Assembly: GCF_900103445.1 (NCBI RefSeq)
Contig: NZ_FNHS01000003.1
Location: 310,001 to 374,000, forward strand
Direction of reading: 5' to 3'
Origin: Methylobacterium phyllostachyos
GTDB lineage: Bacteria > Pseudomonadota > Alphaproteobacteria > Rhizobiales > Beijerinckiaceae
DNA: 64,000 bases
Shown: piece by piece, positions 53,167-62,405 of the stretch
Position numbering within the stretch: the first letter of the stretch is position 1
Layout: every line of letters begins with the position of its first letter
The notes under the pieces: model-generated
Told to the model about the DNA's origin: nothing
What the model saw: the letters and a program-made list of their open reading frames with translations, nothing else
Database searches by the model: none
Program-made: the position numbers and the translations under genes

Positions 53167-54567
53167 ATGACGAACCTTTCTGACCAAAGTCGGAACCGGA
53201 TGCTTGGTTCCTGGCGCGTTGTCTTCCTGGTTGTTTCGGCGGCCGCGCCGCTGACGGGGATGCTCGGCGCGGTTCCGGCTGCCATCACGATGGGAAACGG
53301 CGCGGGTCTGCCCGGCGCCTACCTGCTGGCAGGCATCATCCTGCTTCTGTTCAGCGCCGGCTTCACCGCGATGAGCCGGCACGTGGTCGAGGCCGGGGCA
53401 TTCTACGCCTATATCGGCAAGGGCTTCGGCGCGTCGATGGGCTTCGGATCGGCGCTGGTCGCGCTCGCCTCGTACACGGCCGTGCAGATCGCTCTTTACG
53501 CGCTGTTCGGCTTCTTCTGCGGCAGCGTCATCAGCGATGCCGTCCCGTGGTTCGTGTATGCGCTCGCGGCGCTCGCCGTCGTCCAGTTCCTGGGATTGCG
53601 CAACCTCGACCTCAACAGTCGGCTGCTCGGCATCCTGATGACCCTGGAAATGGGCATCCTCGTCGTCCTGGCCGGTGCGGTCGTTCTCCATGGCGGCGGC
53701 CCGGAGGGGCTCACCCTCAAGCCGTTCCTGCCGTCCGAGGTGTTCGGCGGCCATCTCGGTATCGCCGTCATGTTCGCGATGGCGAGCTTCCTCGGCTTCG
53801 AGGCGACGGCCATCTACGCGCAGGATTGTCGGGACCCGGAGCGGACCATCCCGCGGGCCACCTACACAGCGGTGATCCTGATCGCGGTCTTCTTCACGTT
53901 CGTCACTTGGAGCATCGTCTGCGCCTACGGATCCGAAGCCGCCGTTGCGGAGGCGACCAACGATCCGGCGAACTTCTGGTTCAAGCAGGCCGCGATTCAT
54001 CTCGGACCGTCCGCGACGCTCACGATGAGCGTGCTGCTGCTGTCGAGCATCTTCGCCAGCATCCTGGCCTTCCATAACGCGCTCAGCCGTTACTTCGTCG
54101 CCCTCGGCCGGGACGGCTGGCTGCCCCCAGTCCTGGCCGAGATCGATCCGACGTACCGCGCGCCGCGCAACGCCAGCTTCACGCAAACCGGATCGGCCCT
54201 GCTCGGCATCCTCCTGTTCGCGGTGAGCGGATGCGATCCCTACGCGGTCGTGTTCTCGTGGATGTCGGCGTTCGCGACACTCGGCATCCTCGGCCTCCAG
54301 CTGCTCGTGAGCCTCAGCGTGCTCCTGTACTTCCGCCGCGCCGCGGGGCCGAAGCCGATCTGGACGACCGTGGTCGCGCCGCTCCTGAGCGGGGTGGGCC
54401 TGTTCGGTGTGCTCTGCCTGCTGATCGCCAACCTGCCGGCGCTCAGCGGCTCCGACAGCCCGTATCTCAACCTCCTGCCGGTCGCGATGCTGGCCCTTCT
54501 GCTCATCGGCATCGTCGCCAGCCGCCTTCGGGCCGCCCCGGTCGGCCTCGGCGGCGCGACCTCCTGA
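53167..54567 (+). CDS. APC-family amine/amino-acid permease
   Basis: A 466-residue inner-membrane transporter with about 12 hydrophobic helices. The first helix carries the APC signature VFLVVSAAAPLTGMLGAVPA with unwound-helix glycines, and helix 6 reads MFAMASFLGFEATAIYAQDC. EEVRDPERTIPRA-like loop residues follow (here CRDPERTIPRATYTAVIL). AAGAGGG before the ATG at 53167 supports the start. It lies 64 bases ahead of the amine oxidase gene, so it most likely imports the amine that the oxidase or a downstream enzyme uses. Confidence 0.88.
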   Translation: MTNLSDQSRNRMLGSWRVVFLVVSAAAPLTGMLGAVPAAITMGNGAGLPGAYLLAGIILLLFSAGFTAMSRHVVEAGAFYAYIGKGFGASMGFGSALVALASYTAVQIALYALFGFFCGSVISDAVPWFVYALAALAVVQFLGLRNLDLNSRLLGILMTLEMGILVVLAGAVVLHGGGPEGLTLKPFLPSEVFGGHLGIAVMFAMASFLGFEATAIYAQDCRDPERTIPRATYTAVILIAVFFTFVTWSIVCAYGSEAAVAEATNDPANFWFKQAAIHLGPSATLTMSVLLLSSIFASILAFHNALSRYFVALGRDGWLPPVLAEIDPTYRAPRNASFTQTGSALLGILLFAVSGCDPYAVVFSWMSAFATLGILGLQLLVSLSVLLYFRRAAGPKPIWTTVVAPLLSGVGLFGVLCLLIANLPALSGSDSPYLNLLPVAMLALLLIGIVASRLRAAPVGLGGATS

Positions 54568-54631
54568 CGACGCACCGCCGGCCCGCCCGGACCTTCGTCA
54601 CCCCCCGGTTCACCCTCGCAACGTGTTCGCC

Positions 54632-56635
54632 ATGTCTGAGCTTCCCCTACATCCGCTCGATCCGCTGAGCCTCGCCGAACTGACGCGCGCCCGGGACATC
54701 CTGGTTCGCGAAAAGGCCCTCGACGCCCAGGCCCGGTTCGCCATCGCCGAACTGCGCGAGCCGGACAAATCCGTCGTCCTGGATTTCGACGAGTCCGTCT
54801 GGACCGGCAGTACGCCGCCAGCGACCTTCCCCCGCGTGGCCTTCCTGGTGGTGATCGATGGACCGCGTGGCGAGGTCTGCGAGGCGACGGTCGATCTCGT
54901 CGGGGAACGTGTCCTGACTTGGCAGACGATGCCGTTCGGTGAGACGCCCTACGGTCAAGCGCCGATCCTGTTCGACGACTTCCTGACCGCCGAGCGCGTC
55001 GTGAAGGCTGATTCGGCTTGGCGCGCGGCGATCCGGCGGCGCGGTTTGACGGATGCGGAGATCGAACGCGTCCAGGTCGATCCGTTCTCGGCGGGGTATT
55101 TCGACCGGGATGGCGAAAAGGGCCGACGCCTCGTGCGTGCCGTGAGTTACTGGCGCGAGGCGCTCACCGACAACGCCTACGCGCACCCGATCGAGGGCGT
55201 CGTTGCGGTGGTCGATCTGACGGCCCAGGTGGTTCTCGAACTGATCGACGACGGCCGCATCATCCCGGTGCCCCGCCGCAAGCTGAACTACGACACACCG
55301 AGCCTCGGCCCAGCCCGGCAGACCCTGAAGCCGCTCGACATCGTACAGCCCGAGGGGCCGAGCTTCACCGTCGAGGGCTGGCACGTGCGCTGGCAGAACT
55401 GGACGTTCCGCATCGGCTTCACCCCGCGCGAGGGGCTGGTGCTCCACCGCCTCGGCTGGGACGACGGCACGGGCAGCCGGCCGATCCTCTACCGGGCGAG
55501 CGTCACCGAGATGGTCGTCCCCTACGCCGATCCAAGCACAAACCATTACTGGAAGAGTGCCTTCGATGCGGGTGAGTACGGCCTCGGCCGCCTCGCCAAT
55601 ACGCTCGAACTTGGATGCGACTGTCTCGGCCTGATCCATTACTTCGACGTCCCAAGCCTCGACGATTTCGGCGCGCCGTTCCTGATGAAGAACGCAATCT
55701 GCATGCACGAGGAGGATTACGGCACGCTCTGGAAACACTACGAGATCCGAACCGGGGTGTTCGAGATGCGGCGGTCGCGGCGGCTGGTGATCAGCTTCTT
55801 CGCGACAGTGGGGAATTACGATTACGGGTTTTACTGGTATCTCTACCAAGACGGGACGATCCAGCTCGAAACCAAGCTGACCGGCATCATCCAGACCTCA
55901 GCGATCATGCCGGGCGAATCCTATCCCTGGGGTGGGATGGTCTCGGAGGGCCTGGGCGGACCGACCCACCAGCACTTCTTCAATGTTCGCCTGCACATGA
56001 TGGTGGACGGCGAGTGTAATTCAATCTCCGAGAGCGAATTCCACCCGCGTCCCGTCGGTGCGGACAATCCCTATGGCAACGTATTCGACATTCGCACGCG
56101 GCAGCTCATGAACGAGAGCGAGGCCGCGCGGGAGGCCGACGGGGCCACCGGCCGCTACTGGAAGGTGTTTAATCCCAACACGAAAAACGCACTCGGCGCA
56201 CATCCCGGCTACAAGCTGGTGGTGAATCCGAGCCCGCTGATGCTGGCGCAGCCCGACAGCTTCGTGCGTCAGCGCGGTGGTTTCGCCACCAAGCACGTCT
56301 GGGTGACGCCGTTCGACCCGCGGGAGCGTTACGCCAGCGGAGACTACCCGAACCAGCATGCGGGCGGCGGCGGATTGCCGGCCTACATCCAGCAGAACCG
56401 CTCCATCGACAACACCGATCTCGTCCTCTGGCACACCTTCGGTCACACGCATGTCTGTAAACCGGAGGACATGCCGGTCATGCCGGTCGAATATGCCGGG
56501 TTCATCCTGAAGCCGAATAACTTCTTCTCCGGCAACCCGGCCATGGATCTGCCGGGCAAAAGCAATGCCGCGAGCTGCCGTCACGACGGCAAGGTCGAAA
56601 AAGCTAAATCCGGCTGCTGCGGCACGACCGCCTGA
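54632..56635 (+). CDS. copper-containing primary amine oxidase
   Basis: A 667-residue copper amine oxidase producing an aldehyde, ammonia and H2O2 from a primary amine. The topaquinone-forming motif is VGNYDYGFYW, whose first Tyr is modified. The copper ligands include GGPTHQHFFNVRLHMM (two His) and LWHTFGHTHVCKPEDMPVMP. ALDAQARFAIAELREPDKS matches the N-terminal N2 domain. No signal peptide is visible, as in several cytoplasmic arylalkylamine (phenethylamine or tyramine) oxidases. ATG 54632 is preferred over GTG 54623. The relic aldehyde dehydrogenase nearby would have used its product. The C-terminus ends SGCCGTTA with two adjacent cysteines. Confidence 0.93.
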   Translation: MSELPLHPLDPLSLAELTRARDILVREKALDAQARFAIAELREPDKSVVLDFDESVWTGSTPPATFPRVAFLVVIDGPRGEVCEATVDLVGERVLTWQTMPFGETPYGQAPILFDDFLTAERVVKADSAWRAAIRRRGLTDAEIERVQVDPFSAGYFDRDGEKGRRLVRAVSYWREALTDNAYAHPIEGVVAVVDLTAQVVLELIDDGRIIPVPRRKLNYDTPSLGPARQTLKPLDIVQPEGPSFTVEGWHVRWQNWTFRIGFTPREGLVLHRLGWDDGTGSRPILYRASVTEMVVPYADPSTNHYWKSAFDAGEYGLGRLANTLELGCDCLGLIHYFDVPSLDDFGAPFLMKNAICMHEEDYGTLWKHYEIRTGVFEMRRSRRLVISFFATVGNYDYGFYWYLYQDGTIQLETKLTGIIQTSAIMPGESYPWGGMVSEGLGGPTHQHFFNVRLHMMVDGECNSISESEFHPRPVGADNPYGNVFDIRTRQLMNESEAAREADGATGRYWKVFNPNTKNALGAHPGYKLVVNPSPLMLAQPDSFVRQRGGFATKHVWVTPFDPRERYASGDYPNQHAGGGGLPAYIQQNRSIDNTDLVLWHTFGHTHVCKPEDMPVMPVEYAGFILKPNNFFSGNPAMDLPGKSNAASCRHDGKVEKAKSGCCGTTA

Positions 56636-56706
56636 GCACCTTTAGCCAAGCCATGCTTCGGAGACGCACGCCGTATCCGGGGAATTCATCTTGCCGGAAC
56701 ATTCTC

Positions 56707-56931
56707 ATGGCCGATCATCGCGAAACGCGGAAGGACATCAGGCGTCCTTTTCTTCAACCTGCCTGCTGCTTCCTTCTGCCCTGGATCACGGTGACCCTCG
56801 CGCTCACGAGCGCTCCGGCCACCCAGACGCTCTGCGGCCCCTCGGGCAAGCCAGTGCCCGGAAGCCCCACGTCCGGCGACCAACACGCGATGCCCTGCGG
56901 CCATGGCGTGGGCCGGCGCTCGTCCATCTGA
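56707..56931 (+). CDS. small secreted protein with Cys, His and Met residues
   Basis: A 74-residue protein starting at ATG 56707 (the frame is open to ATG 56653). A basic N-terminus and hydrophobic segment (FLQPACCFLLPWITVTLALT) suggest export. The short mature part has a cluster, GDQHAMPCGHG, and an earlier Cys (TLCGPSG), reminiscent of DUF2946-type copper-related proteins. Encoded between a copper amine oxidase and a porin, it could help copper supply; this is inference. Confidence 0.5.
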   Translation: MADHRETRKDIRRPFLQPACCFLLPWITVTLALTSAPATQTLCGPSGKPVPGSPTSGDQHAMPCGHGVGRRSSI

Positions 56932-56967
56932 CCAAGCTGTCGTCTGTATTTCCAACCGGAAAGTCCC

Positions 56968-58320
56968 ATGCTCTTCCGTCATATTCATTGTCGCACCGGG
57001 TCTCGACTGTCCGCGCTTGGCCTTGCACTGTTGATCGGCGCCTGTCCGCAAATTGCCAAGGCCGATCCGCCCAGCAGCGCCCCGGATCTGCCGGTCGGCG
57101 GGCAGAAGAGCAATCCGCCCGGCCCGACACCGAGCGCCACGACACCGGTGCCAACCCTGCCGGCACCGTTCAGCGCGGCGTGGTACGACACGATTCATTT
57201 CGGGACGCAGGTTGTCGGTGGCTTCGTCCTGAATCCCCAGCAATCTGGAAATTCTCTGCAGTTCGGTCAGTTGATGACAGACCGCGCCAACATCCCGCTG
57301 TTGAATCAGCTCCAAGTGACGGTCGAGCGGGTGATCGATCCCGCGCAGACCGACTACGATTTCGGCTTCAGCTTCCAGGCCCTGTACGGCAGCGATGCCC
57401 GCTACCTGCACTATCCGGGGCAGTTCGATCGCCTTCTCGGAGACCGGAACCAGCTGGTGGTCCGAACCGCCACCGTGTCGGCTCATCTGCCCTGGCTCAC
57501 CGACGGGGGCCTGGACGTGAAGGCGGGCGAATACGGGTCCCCGGTCGGCTACGAGGCCTACGATCCGGCGCTCAGCCCGTTCTTCTCCCACTCCTACATC
57601 TTTGCCTGGGGTGTGCCAGGGTTCCATACAGGTCTTCTCAGCACCCTCCACGTCAACGCGACGCTCGATTTCTGGGCGGGGGTCGATACCGGCGCCAATA
57701 CGGGCCTGGGCTATAGGCTCGGCGACAACAACCGGTCGGGCGCCGGCGTCGTCGGCATCGGCCTGAACGGCCTGCTCGACGGCAAGCTGACGGTGCTGGC
57801 GATCAGCCATATCGGCTCGGAGACGCCGACCCGGTTCAGTGTCACGGCCGACCGGGATACGCGCTACTACAACGACCTCGTGCTGAGCTACAAAGCCAGC
57901 GACACCTTGAGTTTCGTCAGTGAGCTCAACTACGTGCGCGATACCGCGATCAACGCCCAGGCCTATGGCATCGCCAACTACATGTCCTGGGTGATCAATC
58001 CGGACGTTACGTTCAACCTGCGCGGTGAAGTCTGGCGCGATGAGAAGGGTTACTTCGTGGCTGGGTTCCCGAATAGCCTCGATCCGCTCCGGGCCCTCGT
58101 CGGGCTGCCGAATACGGCCTTCGTCCTTGATGCGCCCGGACCGGTCACCTATAGCGAGGTCACCGTCGGCGTGACCTACAAGCCCAAGGTTGAGGGGCCA
58201 GTCGCCTTCGCGGTTCGTCCGGAACTGCGCTATGATCATGTCGATGGCGCCCGGGCGTTCAATCGGCAGCGCGACCGCAATGCGCTCACCGCTGCGATGG
58301 ACATCATACTCAGCTTTTGA
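56968..58320 (+). CDS. outer-membrane beta-barrel porin (BBP2-like)
   Basis: A 450-residue outer-membrane protein. The signal peptide (LSALGLALLIGACPQIAKA) is followed by a Pro-rich linker (SNPPGPTPSATTPVPTLPAP) and a beta-barrel with alternating aromatic strands (IHFGTQVVGGFVLNPQQSG ... VKAGEYGSPVGYEAYDP). The C-terminal residue is Phe (MDIILSF), the usual signal for barrel assembly. It resembles the BBP2 putative porins. In the amine-catabolism operon it probably admits the substrate to the periplasm. The next gene starts six bases later. Confidence 0.82.
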   Translation: MLFRHIHCRTGSRLSALGLALLIGACPQIAKADPPSSAPDLPVGGQKSNPPGPTPSATTPVPTLPAPFSAAWYDTIHFGTQVVGGFVLNPQQSGNSLQFGQLMTDRANIPLLNQLQVTVERVIDPAQTDYDFGFSFQALYGSDARYLHYPGQFDRLLGDRNQLVVRTATVSAHLPWLTDGGLDVKAGEYGSPVGYEAYDPALSPFFSHSYIFAWGVPGFHTGLLSTLHVNATLDFWAGVDTGANTGLGYRLGDNNRSGAGVVGIGLNGLLDGKLTVLAISHIGSETPTRFSVTADRDTRYYNDLVLSYKASDTLSFVSELNYVRDTAINAQAYGIANYMSWVINPDVTFNLRGEVWRDEKGYFVAGFPNSLDPLRALVGLPNTAFVLDAPGPVTYSEVTVGVTYKPKVEGPVAFAVRPELRYDHVDGARAFNRQRDRNALTAAMDIILSF

Positions 58321-58326
58321 CAGTCG

Positions 58327-59355
58327 ATGCCGGAGGCGCTGCGAAGGGCGATGACGGTCGGGACCATCCGGGCAACCGTGCTTGCACGCGTCGTTCGGAA
58401 CCTCGACGCGCGCTCCGGCCAAGCGGACGCTTTGCTTCACGAGGTAGGCCTCAATCGCGGCCTGATCAGCGACGACTATTCTCTCGTATCGCTGAAAAGC
58501 TATGCGCGCTTCTTCGATCGCGCGGCCGCCGAACTCGGCGACCGCTGGTTCGGCCTTCGGCTCGGCACGGAGATCCGGCCGGTCGACCTCGGTCCGATCG
58601 GGGCATTGATGTCGAATGCCTCCACGCTTTCACAAGGCCTCGACGATCTCTGCCGCCATATCGAGGCTCTGCAGAGTGCGACAGCGTTCTCTATCCACCG
58701 CCGGGGGGCGCAAACACATCTCACCTACAGGATCACCGATCCGACTGTCGGGCCGGCGATCCAGGATGCCGAGTTCACCCTATCTGCAACCTGCAACGTC
58801 ATCCGCAGTCTCATCGGTTCGCACTGGTCGCCCATCGAGCTTCATCTCCGTCACCCGGCACCTCAGACCACCGCGATTGCGCAGCAGACCATCGGCGCTC
58901 CGGTGGTCTTCGGGAACTCACTGAACAGCATCGTTCTCCGCTCCGCCGACCTCGCGCTCGCGCCGCTGAACGCGCAGCCGGACCTACGAACGTTTCTGGA
59001 GCGCCACGTGCTGGACTTGATCCAGGAGAAGGGCTCCCACCGGTCCACCGCCGAGCGGGTCGATGCCGTGATCGCTCTGCTGCTGCCTCACGGCGTTCCG
59101 ACGCTGGCCCGGGTCGCCGGGGAGATCGGCTGGAGCGCGCGCTCACTGCAACGCGCCCTGACGGACGAGGGGACGTCGCTACGCACTTTGGTGCAGCAGC
59201 ATCGGCACCGAGTCGCACAGGCGATGCTTGAAGAGCGGACCCATTCGCACGCGGCGATCGCTCACGCCCTCGGCTATGCAGACGCGACAGTGTTCTGGCG
59301 CGCCTACAAGAGCTGGACCGGATCGCCGCCGTCCGGGATCAGGAAAGGCCACTGA
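58327..59355 (+). CDS. AraC-family regulator, second copy
   Basis: A 342-residue paralogue of the regulator at 51.3 kb, with the same N-terminal arabinose-binding-type domain (PVDLGPIGALMSNASTLSQG) and C-terminal helix-turn-helix pair (VAGEIGWSARSLQRALTDEG and ALGYADATVFWRAYKSWTG). It starts six bases after the porin stop and so ends the permease-oxidase-porin operon. It probably gives autoregulation or responds to a second amine. No terminator is obvious downstream. Confidence 0.87.
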   Translation: MPEALRRAMTVGTIRATVLARVVRNLDARSGQADALLHEVGLNRGLISDDYSLVSLKSYARFFDRAAAELGDRWFGLRLGTEIRPVDLGPIGALMSNASTLSQGLDDLCRHIEALQSATAFSIHRRGAQTHLTYRITDPTVGPAIQDAEFTLSATCNVIRSLIGSHWSPIELHLRHPAPQTTAIAQQTIGAPVVFGNSLNSIVLRSADLALAPLNAQPDLRTFLERHVLDLIQEKGSHRSTAERVDAVIALLLPHGVPTLARVAGEIGWSARSLQRALTDEGTSLRTLVQQHRHRVAQAMLEERTHSHAAIAHALGYADATVFWRAYKSWTGSPPSGIRKGH

Positions 59356-60003
59356 TTGGCTGTGGCGAGCTGGTTGGGCGCGCAGGCCCCCGATTGCCAA
59401 AACCCAAATCGGGATCGGGCGATCTGTGGCCGTATCGGACTGTTGGAAAGGTATAATCTCGAACGGCGCAATCTGGCTTGTCGGACGATGTGAAATGCGA
59501 TCGATTTGAGTCCACCAACGGTTATGTGCTGCAATGATTAGGTGGAAGACTGGCGGATCATCTCTGTCAATTCAGCTGCGCTGGCGCTCGCTTTGACGAG
59601 CCGTGCCGGTCTTGCCCCTCGTATCATCTACGGTGAGAAGAATCTTCCAGTATAATTTTATTAGTTGCATCGATCAGCGAACCCACAAGCTGGCAGGCTC
59701 TTGCTAAAAAACACCGATTTCATAACCAATAATTTACTAACATTTAAATAATTGACAATTTATAGCAAAAATATTGCCGATCTCATAGGTATTTTTCTAA
59801 ATTCACTGACGTAGCTTTCTGGACGACCGAATTCGGCCGTAAGCAGATGGTCCGCTTTGGGGAGGGCAGCCGCAGAAGCGGACCACCTGCGACCGCCCCA
59901 AACCGGTCATACGGCCCAGCGGCGAGGCGTTGCCCAAAACCGTCATGGCCAATGTAGCTTGGCCGGCTTCGGCTCTGCCCACCAGCGCCCTAGGTTACCC
60001 GTT
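59356..60003. other. AT-rich spacer with decayed-looking ends
   Basis: A 648-base gene-free region. Bases 59640-59810 are very AT-rich for this genome (ataattttattagttgc, tttactaacatttaaataattgac). TGGTCCGCTT and AAGCGGACCA form a 10-bp inverted repeat at 59848-59885 with an 18-base loop, about 120 bases before the MFS gene. I see no gene. Confidence 0.5.
59848..59885. repeat. 10-bp inverted repeat
   Basis: TGGTCCGCTT (59848-59857) and AAGCGGACCA (59876-59885) are exact complements. The AT-rich block lies on one side and the MFS gene on the other. It could be an operator, a hairpin or a short mobile-element remnant. Confidence 0.4.
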
Positions 60004-61308
60004 ATGGGAACCGAGCGCGCTGATCAGGACATCGGAGAAAGAGACGAGGGGTCGTCTGCTGCGAGGCAGAGGTCGTTTTCCAAACCGCTCGACCTTTTGA
60101 ATGTTCTGCTGATCGACGTGAACGGGGCGATCAAGCCCTATCTCAACGTCTACCTCTATGTGCATCGCGGATGGGATGATGCCTCCGTCGGTCTCGTCAG
60201 CACGGTGTCGGGCATCGTCGGCATCGCGGCACAGACGCCCATCGGCACCGCCATCGACGCGGTTCGCGATAAGCGCGTGATCCTGCTCGGCGCCCTGATC
60301 GCGCTGTCGCTGGCGACCCTCCTGATCGCACTGTTTCCGCAGTTCTGGCCCGTGCTCATCGCCTCCTGCGTGCTGGCCGCCGTTGGCGGCATGCTCAGCC
60401 CGGCGATCGCAACGTTGACGCTTGGCCTGTTTCCCGCCGAAAGCCTCGCCCGCCGGTTCGGGCGCAATGCCGCGCTGGAGCGGACCGGGAACGTCGCCAT
60501 CGCGGCTCTGATCGGCCTCGTCGGTTGGCTGTTCCCGGACCGTGCGGTCTTCCTACTGGTCCCGGTCTGCGCCATCGTCTCGGCGGCGGCCCTCTACGCC
60601 ATCCCGCGCCGCGCCATCGATGCGCGTCGGGCCCGCGGCGGCGGCGACGGCGACGGCGATCAGGCCCCCGCCAAGTGGCGGACGCTGCTGACGTGCCGCC
60701 CGCTCATGGTCTTCGCCGCCTGCGTGGCGCTCTTCCACTTCGCCAACGCACCGCTGCTGACCCTGGTCGCGCAGGAGATCGGGAAGGCGCGACCGGATTG
60801 GTCGTCCATCATCGTGTCCGTCTGCATTATCGGTGCGCAGGCGGTGATGGTGCCGATGGGGCTCATCGTCGGCCGCCGGGCCGAGCGCTGGGGTCGAAAG
60901 CCGCTCCTCGTGATCGGCTTCGCCGCACTGCCGGTGCGGGCCCTGCTCTACCTCGTCTGGCGGGACCCCTTCTGGTTGATCGCGGTCCAGTGCCTCGACG
61001 GCATCGGCGCCGGCCTGCTCAGTGCGGTCAAGCCTCTGGTGCTTGCCGACATCACCCGGGGGACCGGCCGCTACAACGCGGCCCATGGCCTGATCGGAAC
61101 CGTGCAGGGCGCGGGCGCATCCCTGTCTTTCGTCATCGCCGGAACCCTGGTCCAGTTGGTGGGGTTCGATGCGGCCTATCTCGCCTGCGCGGCCGTGGCC
61201 GTCGCTGCGCTCGGGGTGCTCGTGACGCTGATGCCGGAGACGGCGCCCGAGAAACCGCGCGGTGGCCCATGGGCCTGGTTCCGGGCGCTACGGCCGGCCG
61301 CAGCGTAA
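60004..61308 (+). CDS. MFS transporter
   Basis: A 434-residue, 12-helix major facilitator. The first helices (LLNVLLIDVNGAIKPYLNVY) and the loop IGTAIDAVRDKRVILLGALI with the acidic-basic A motif place it among drug-type exporters. A second A-like motif, GRRAERWGRKPLLVIGFAAL, follows helix 8. ATG 60004 is chosen because the family starts near there; the frame is open to 59857. It is followed eight bases later by a PAP2 phosphatase gene, so they form an operon. The substrate is unknown. Confidence 0.85.
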   Translation: MGTERADQDIGERDEGSSAARQRSFSKPLDLLNVLLIDVNGAIKPYLNVYLYVHRGWDDASVGLVSTVSGIVGIAAQTPIGTAIDAVRDKRVILLGALIALSLATLLIALFPQFWPVLIASCVLAAVGGMLSPAIATLTLGLFPAESLARRFGRNAALERTGNVAIAALIGLVGWLFPDRAVFLLVPVCAIVSAAALYAIPRRAIDARRARGGGDGDGDQAPAKWRTLLTCRPLMVFAACVALFHFANAPLLTLVAQEIGKARPDWSSIIVSVCIIGAQAVMVPMGLIVGRRAERWGRKPLLVIGFAALPVRALLYLVWRDPFWLIAVQCLDGIGAGLLSAVKPLVLADITRGTGRYNAAHGLIGTVQGAGASLSFVIAGTLVQLVGFDAAYLACAAVAVAALGVLVTLMPETAPEKPRGGPWAWFRALRPAAA

Positions 61309-61317
61309 GGAGGAAGC

Positions 61318-62046
61318 GTGGAACATCCCGTATCAGGCATGGGCCGCCGCTGGCGGGCCGCACCGCTGGCCATGCTATTGTTCGCTGCCCTGCCGGCCGC
61401 CGCCGGCACGCTGCACAGCACCTATATCGATCCGTCCGCGATGGCGCTGCAACGCGTCCTGCCACCGCCGCCGGCACCTGGTTCGGAGGCGGCCGGAGCG
61501 GACATGCGAGCGGTAGAAACCGCCGTCCATGCGCGCACCCCCGAGGATCAGCAGCGCATCACCGCGAACCTGCCCTGCACCCTCGACCGGTTCACCGAGG
61601 TCCTTGGTCCGCGCTTCACCGTGGAGGCCATGCCGGTCACCGCCGCCTTGATCGCGCGTGTGTTCCAAGACGGCGAACTTGCCGTGCTGGCCGCCAAGGC
61701 CGTGATCGATCGACCGCGCCCCTACACGCTCAAGCCCGACCTCGCTACGTTCGGGCATCGATCCGCCAGCGCGTCCTACCCGAGCGGTCACGCCACGTTC
61801 GGATATCTCGCGGCGGCGGTGCTGGGGCAGCTCGTGCCGGACAAGCGCCGGGCGCTGTATGCGTTCGCGGCCTCCTACGGGGCCAACCGCATGATCGCCG
61901 GGACGCATTTCCCGTCCGACCTCGAAGCCGGCAAAATCGCAGCGGCCGTGATCGCGGAGACGCTGTTCAAGGACCCGCGCTTTCAAGCGGATTACGCGCG
62001 CGCTGCCGCGGAGGTCGCCGCCCCGGGCGGTGCCGCACACCGTTGA
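61318..62046 (+). CDS. exported PAP2-family acid phosphatase
   Basis: A 242-residue exported phosphatase of the PAP2/class A acid phosphatase type. The signal peptide is RAAPLAMLLFAALPAAAG. The three catalytic blocks are AAKAVIDRPRPYTL (K-x6-RP), YPSGHATFGYLAA (PSGH) and GANRMIAGTHFPSDLEAG, where the usual SR-x5-H-x3-D appears as NR-x5-H-x3-D. The GTG start at 61318 is favoured by AAGGAGG six bases upstream. It lies nine bases after the MFS stop. Such enzymes dephosphorylate small phosphate esters in the periplasm. Confidence 0.88.
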   Translation: MEHPVSGMGRRWRAAPLAMLLFAALPAAAGTLHSTYIDPSAMALQRVLPPPPAPGSEAAGADMRAVETAVHARTPEDQQRITANLPCTLDRFTEVLGPRFTVEAMPVTAALIARVFQDGELAVLAAKAVIDRPRPYTLKPDLATFGHRSASASYPSGHATFGYLAAAVLGQLVPDKRRALYAFAASYGANRMIAGTHFPSDLEAGKIAAAVIAETLFKDPRFQADYARAAAEVAAPGGAAHR

Positions 62047-62222
62047 TGGTGAGGCTTGACCTGCGGCCGGATCACGAAAGTGAGTGGCGGGTTGTGGTTG
62101 CAGCGCCCTGTTCACCTGCGATGCGGGCCAACGCTCCGCCCTCACATGGTTGGTGTCGTCCTGAGCGCACTCCGGAGACAGGCCGCACGACATCCGGGTC
62201 CCTGACAGCAGGAGATCCGACG

Positions 62223-62405
62223 ATGCACCACATCACCAAAAAGACGGCCGGCGATCGGCACGGTACGGTCGAGGTCGCCGGTCGCGCCGTCACGGAGACT
62301 GGCAAGACGCGGCAGGCCGAGACCCTCGTCGGCGCGATCGGCGCCTGCGCAGAGGCGAATAACGCGGCCTTGGCCATCAGTCCTGATCGGGCTTTTCCTT
62401 GGTGA
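62223..62405 (+). CDS. small hypothetical protein
   Basis: A 60-residue frame with GCAGGAGATCC eight bases ahead of its ATG, a good ribosome site. It reads HHITKKTAGDRHGTVEVAGR and ends in a hydrophobic Ala-rich stretch and AFPW. No family is recognised. The last 29 bases overlap the opposite-strand PepSY relic. Confidence 0.5.
   Translation: MHHITKKTAGDRHGTVEVAGRAVTETGKTRQAETLVGAIGACAEANNAALAISPDRAFPW

Noticed and set aside
59857..60003. Upstream extension of the MFS transporter
   Set aside because: The 49 extra residues are not hydrophobic and contain an inverted repeat; the family begins near ATG 60004.
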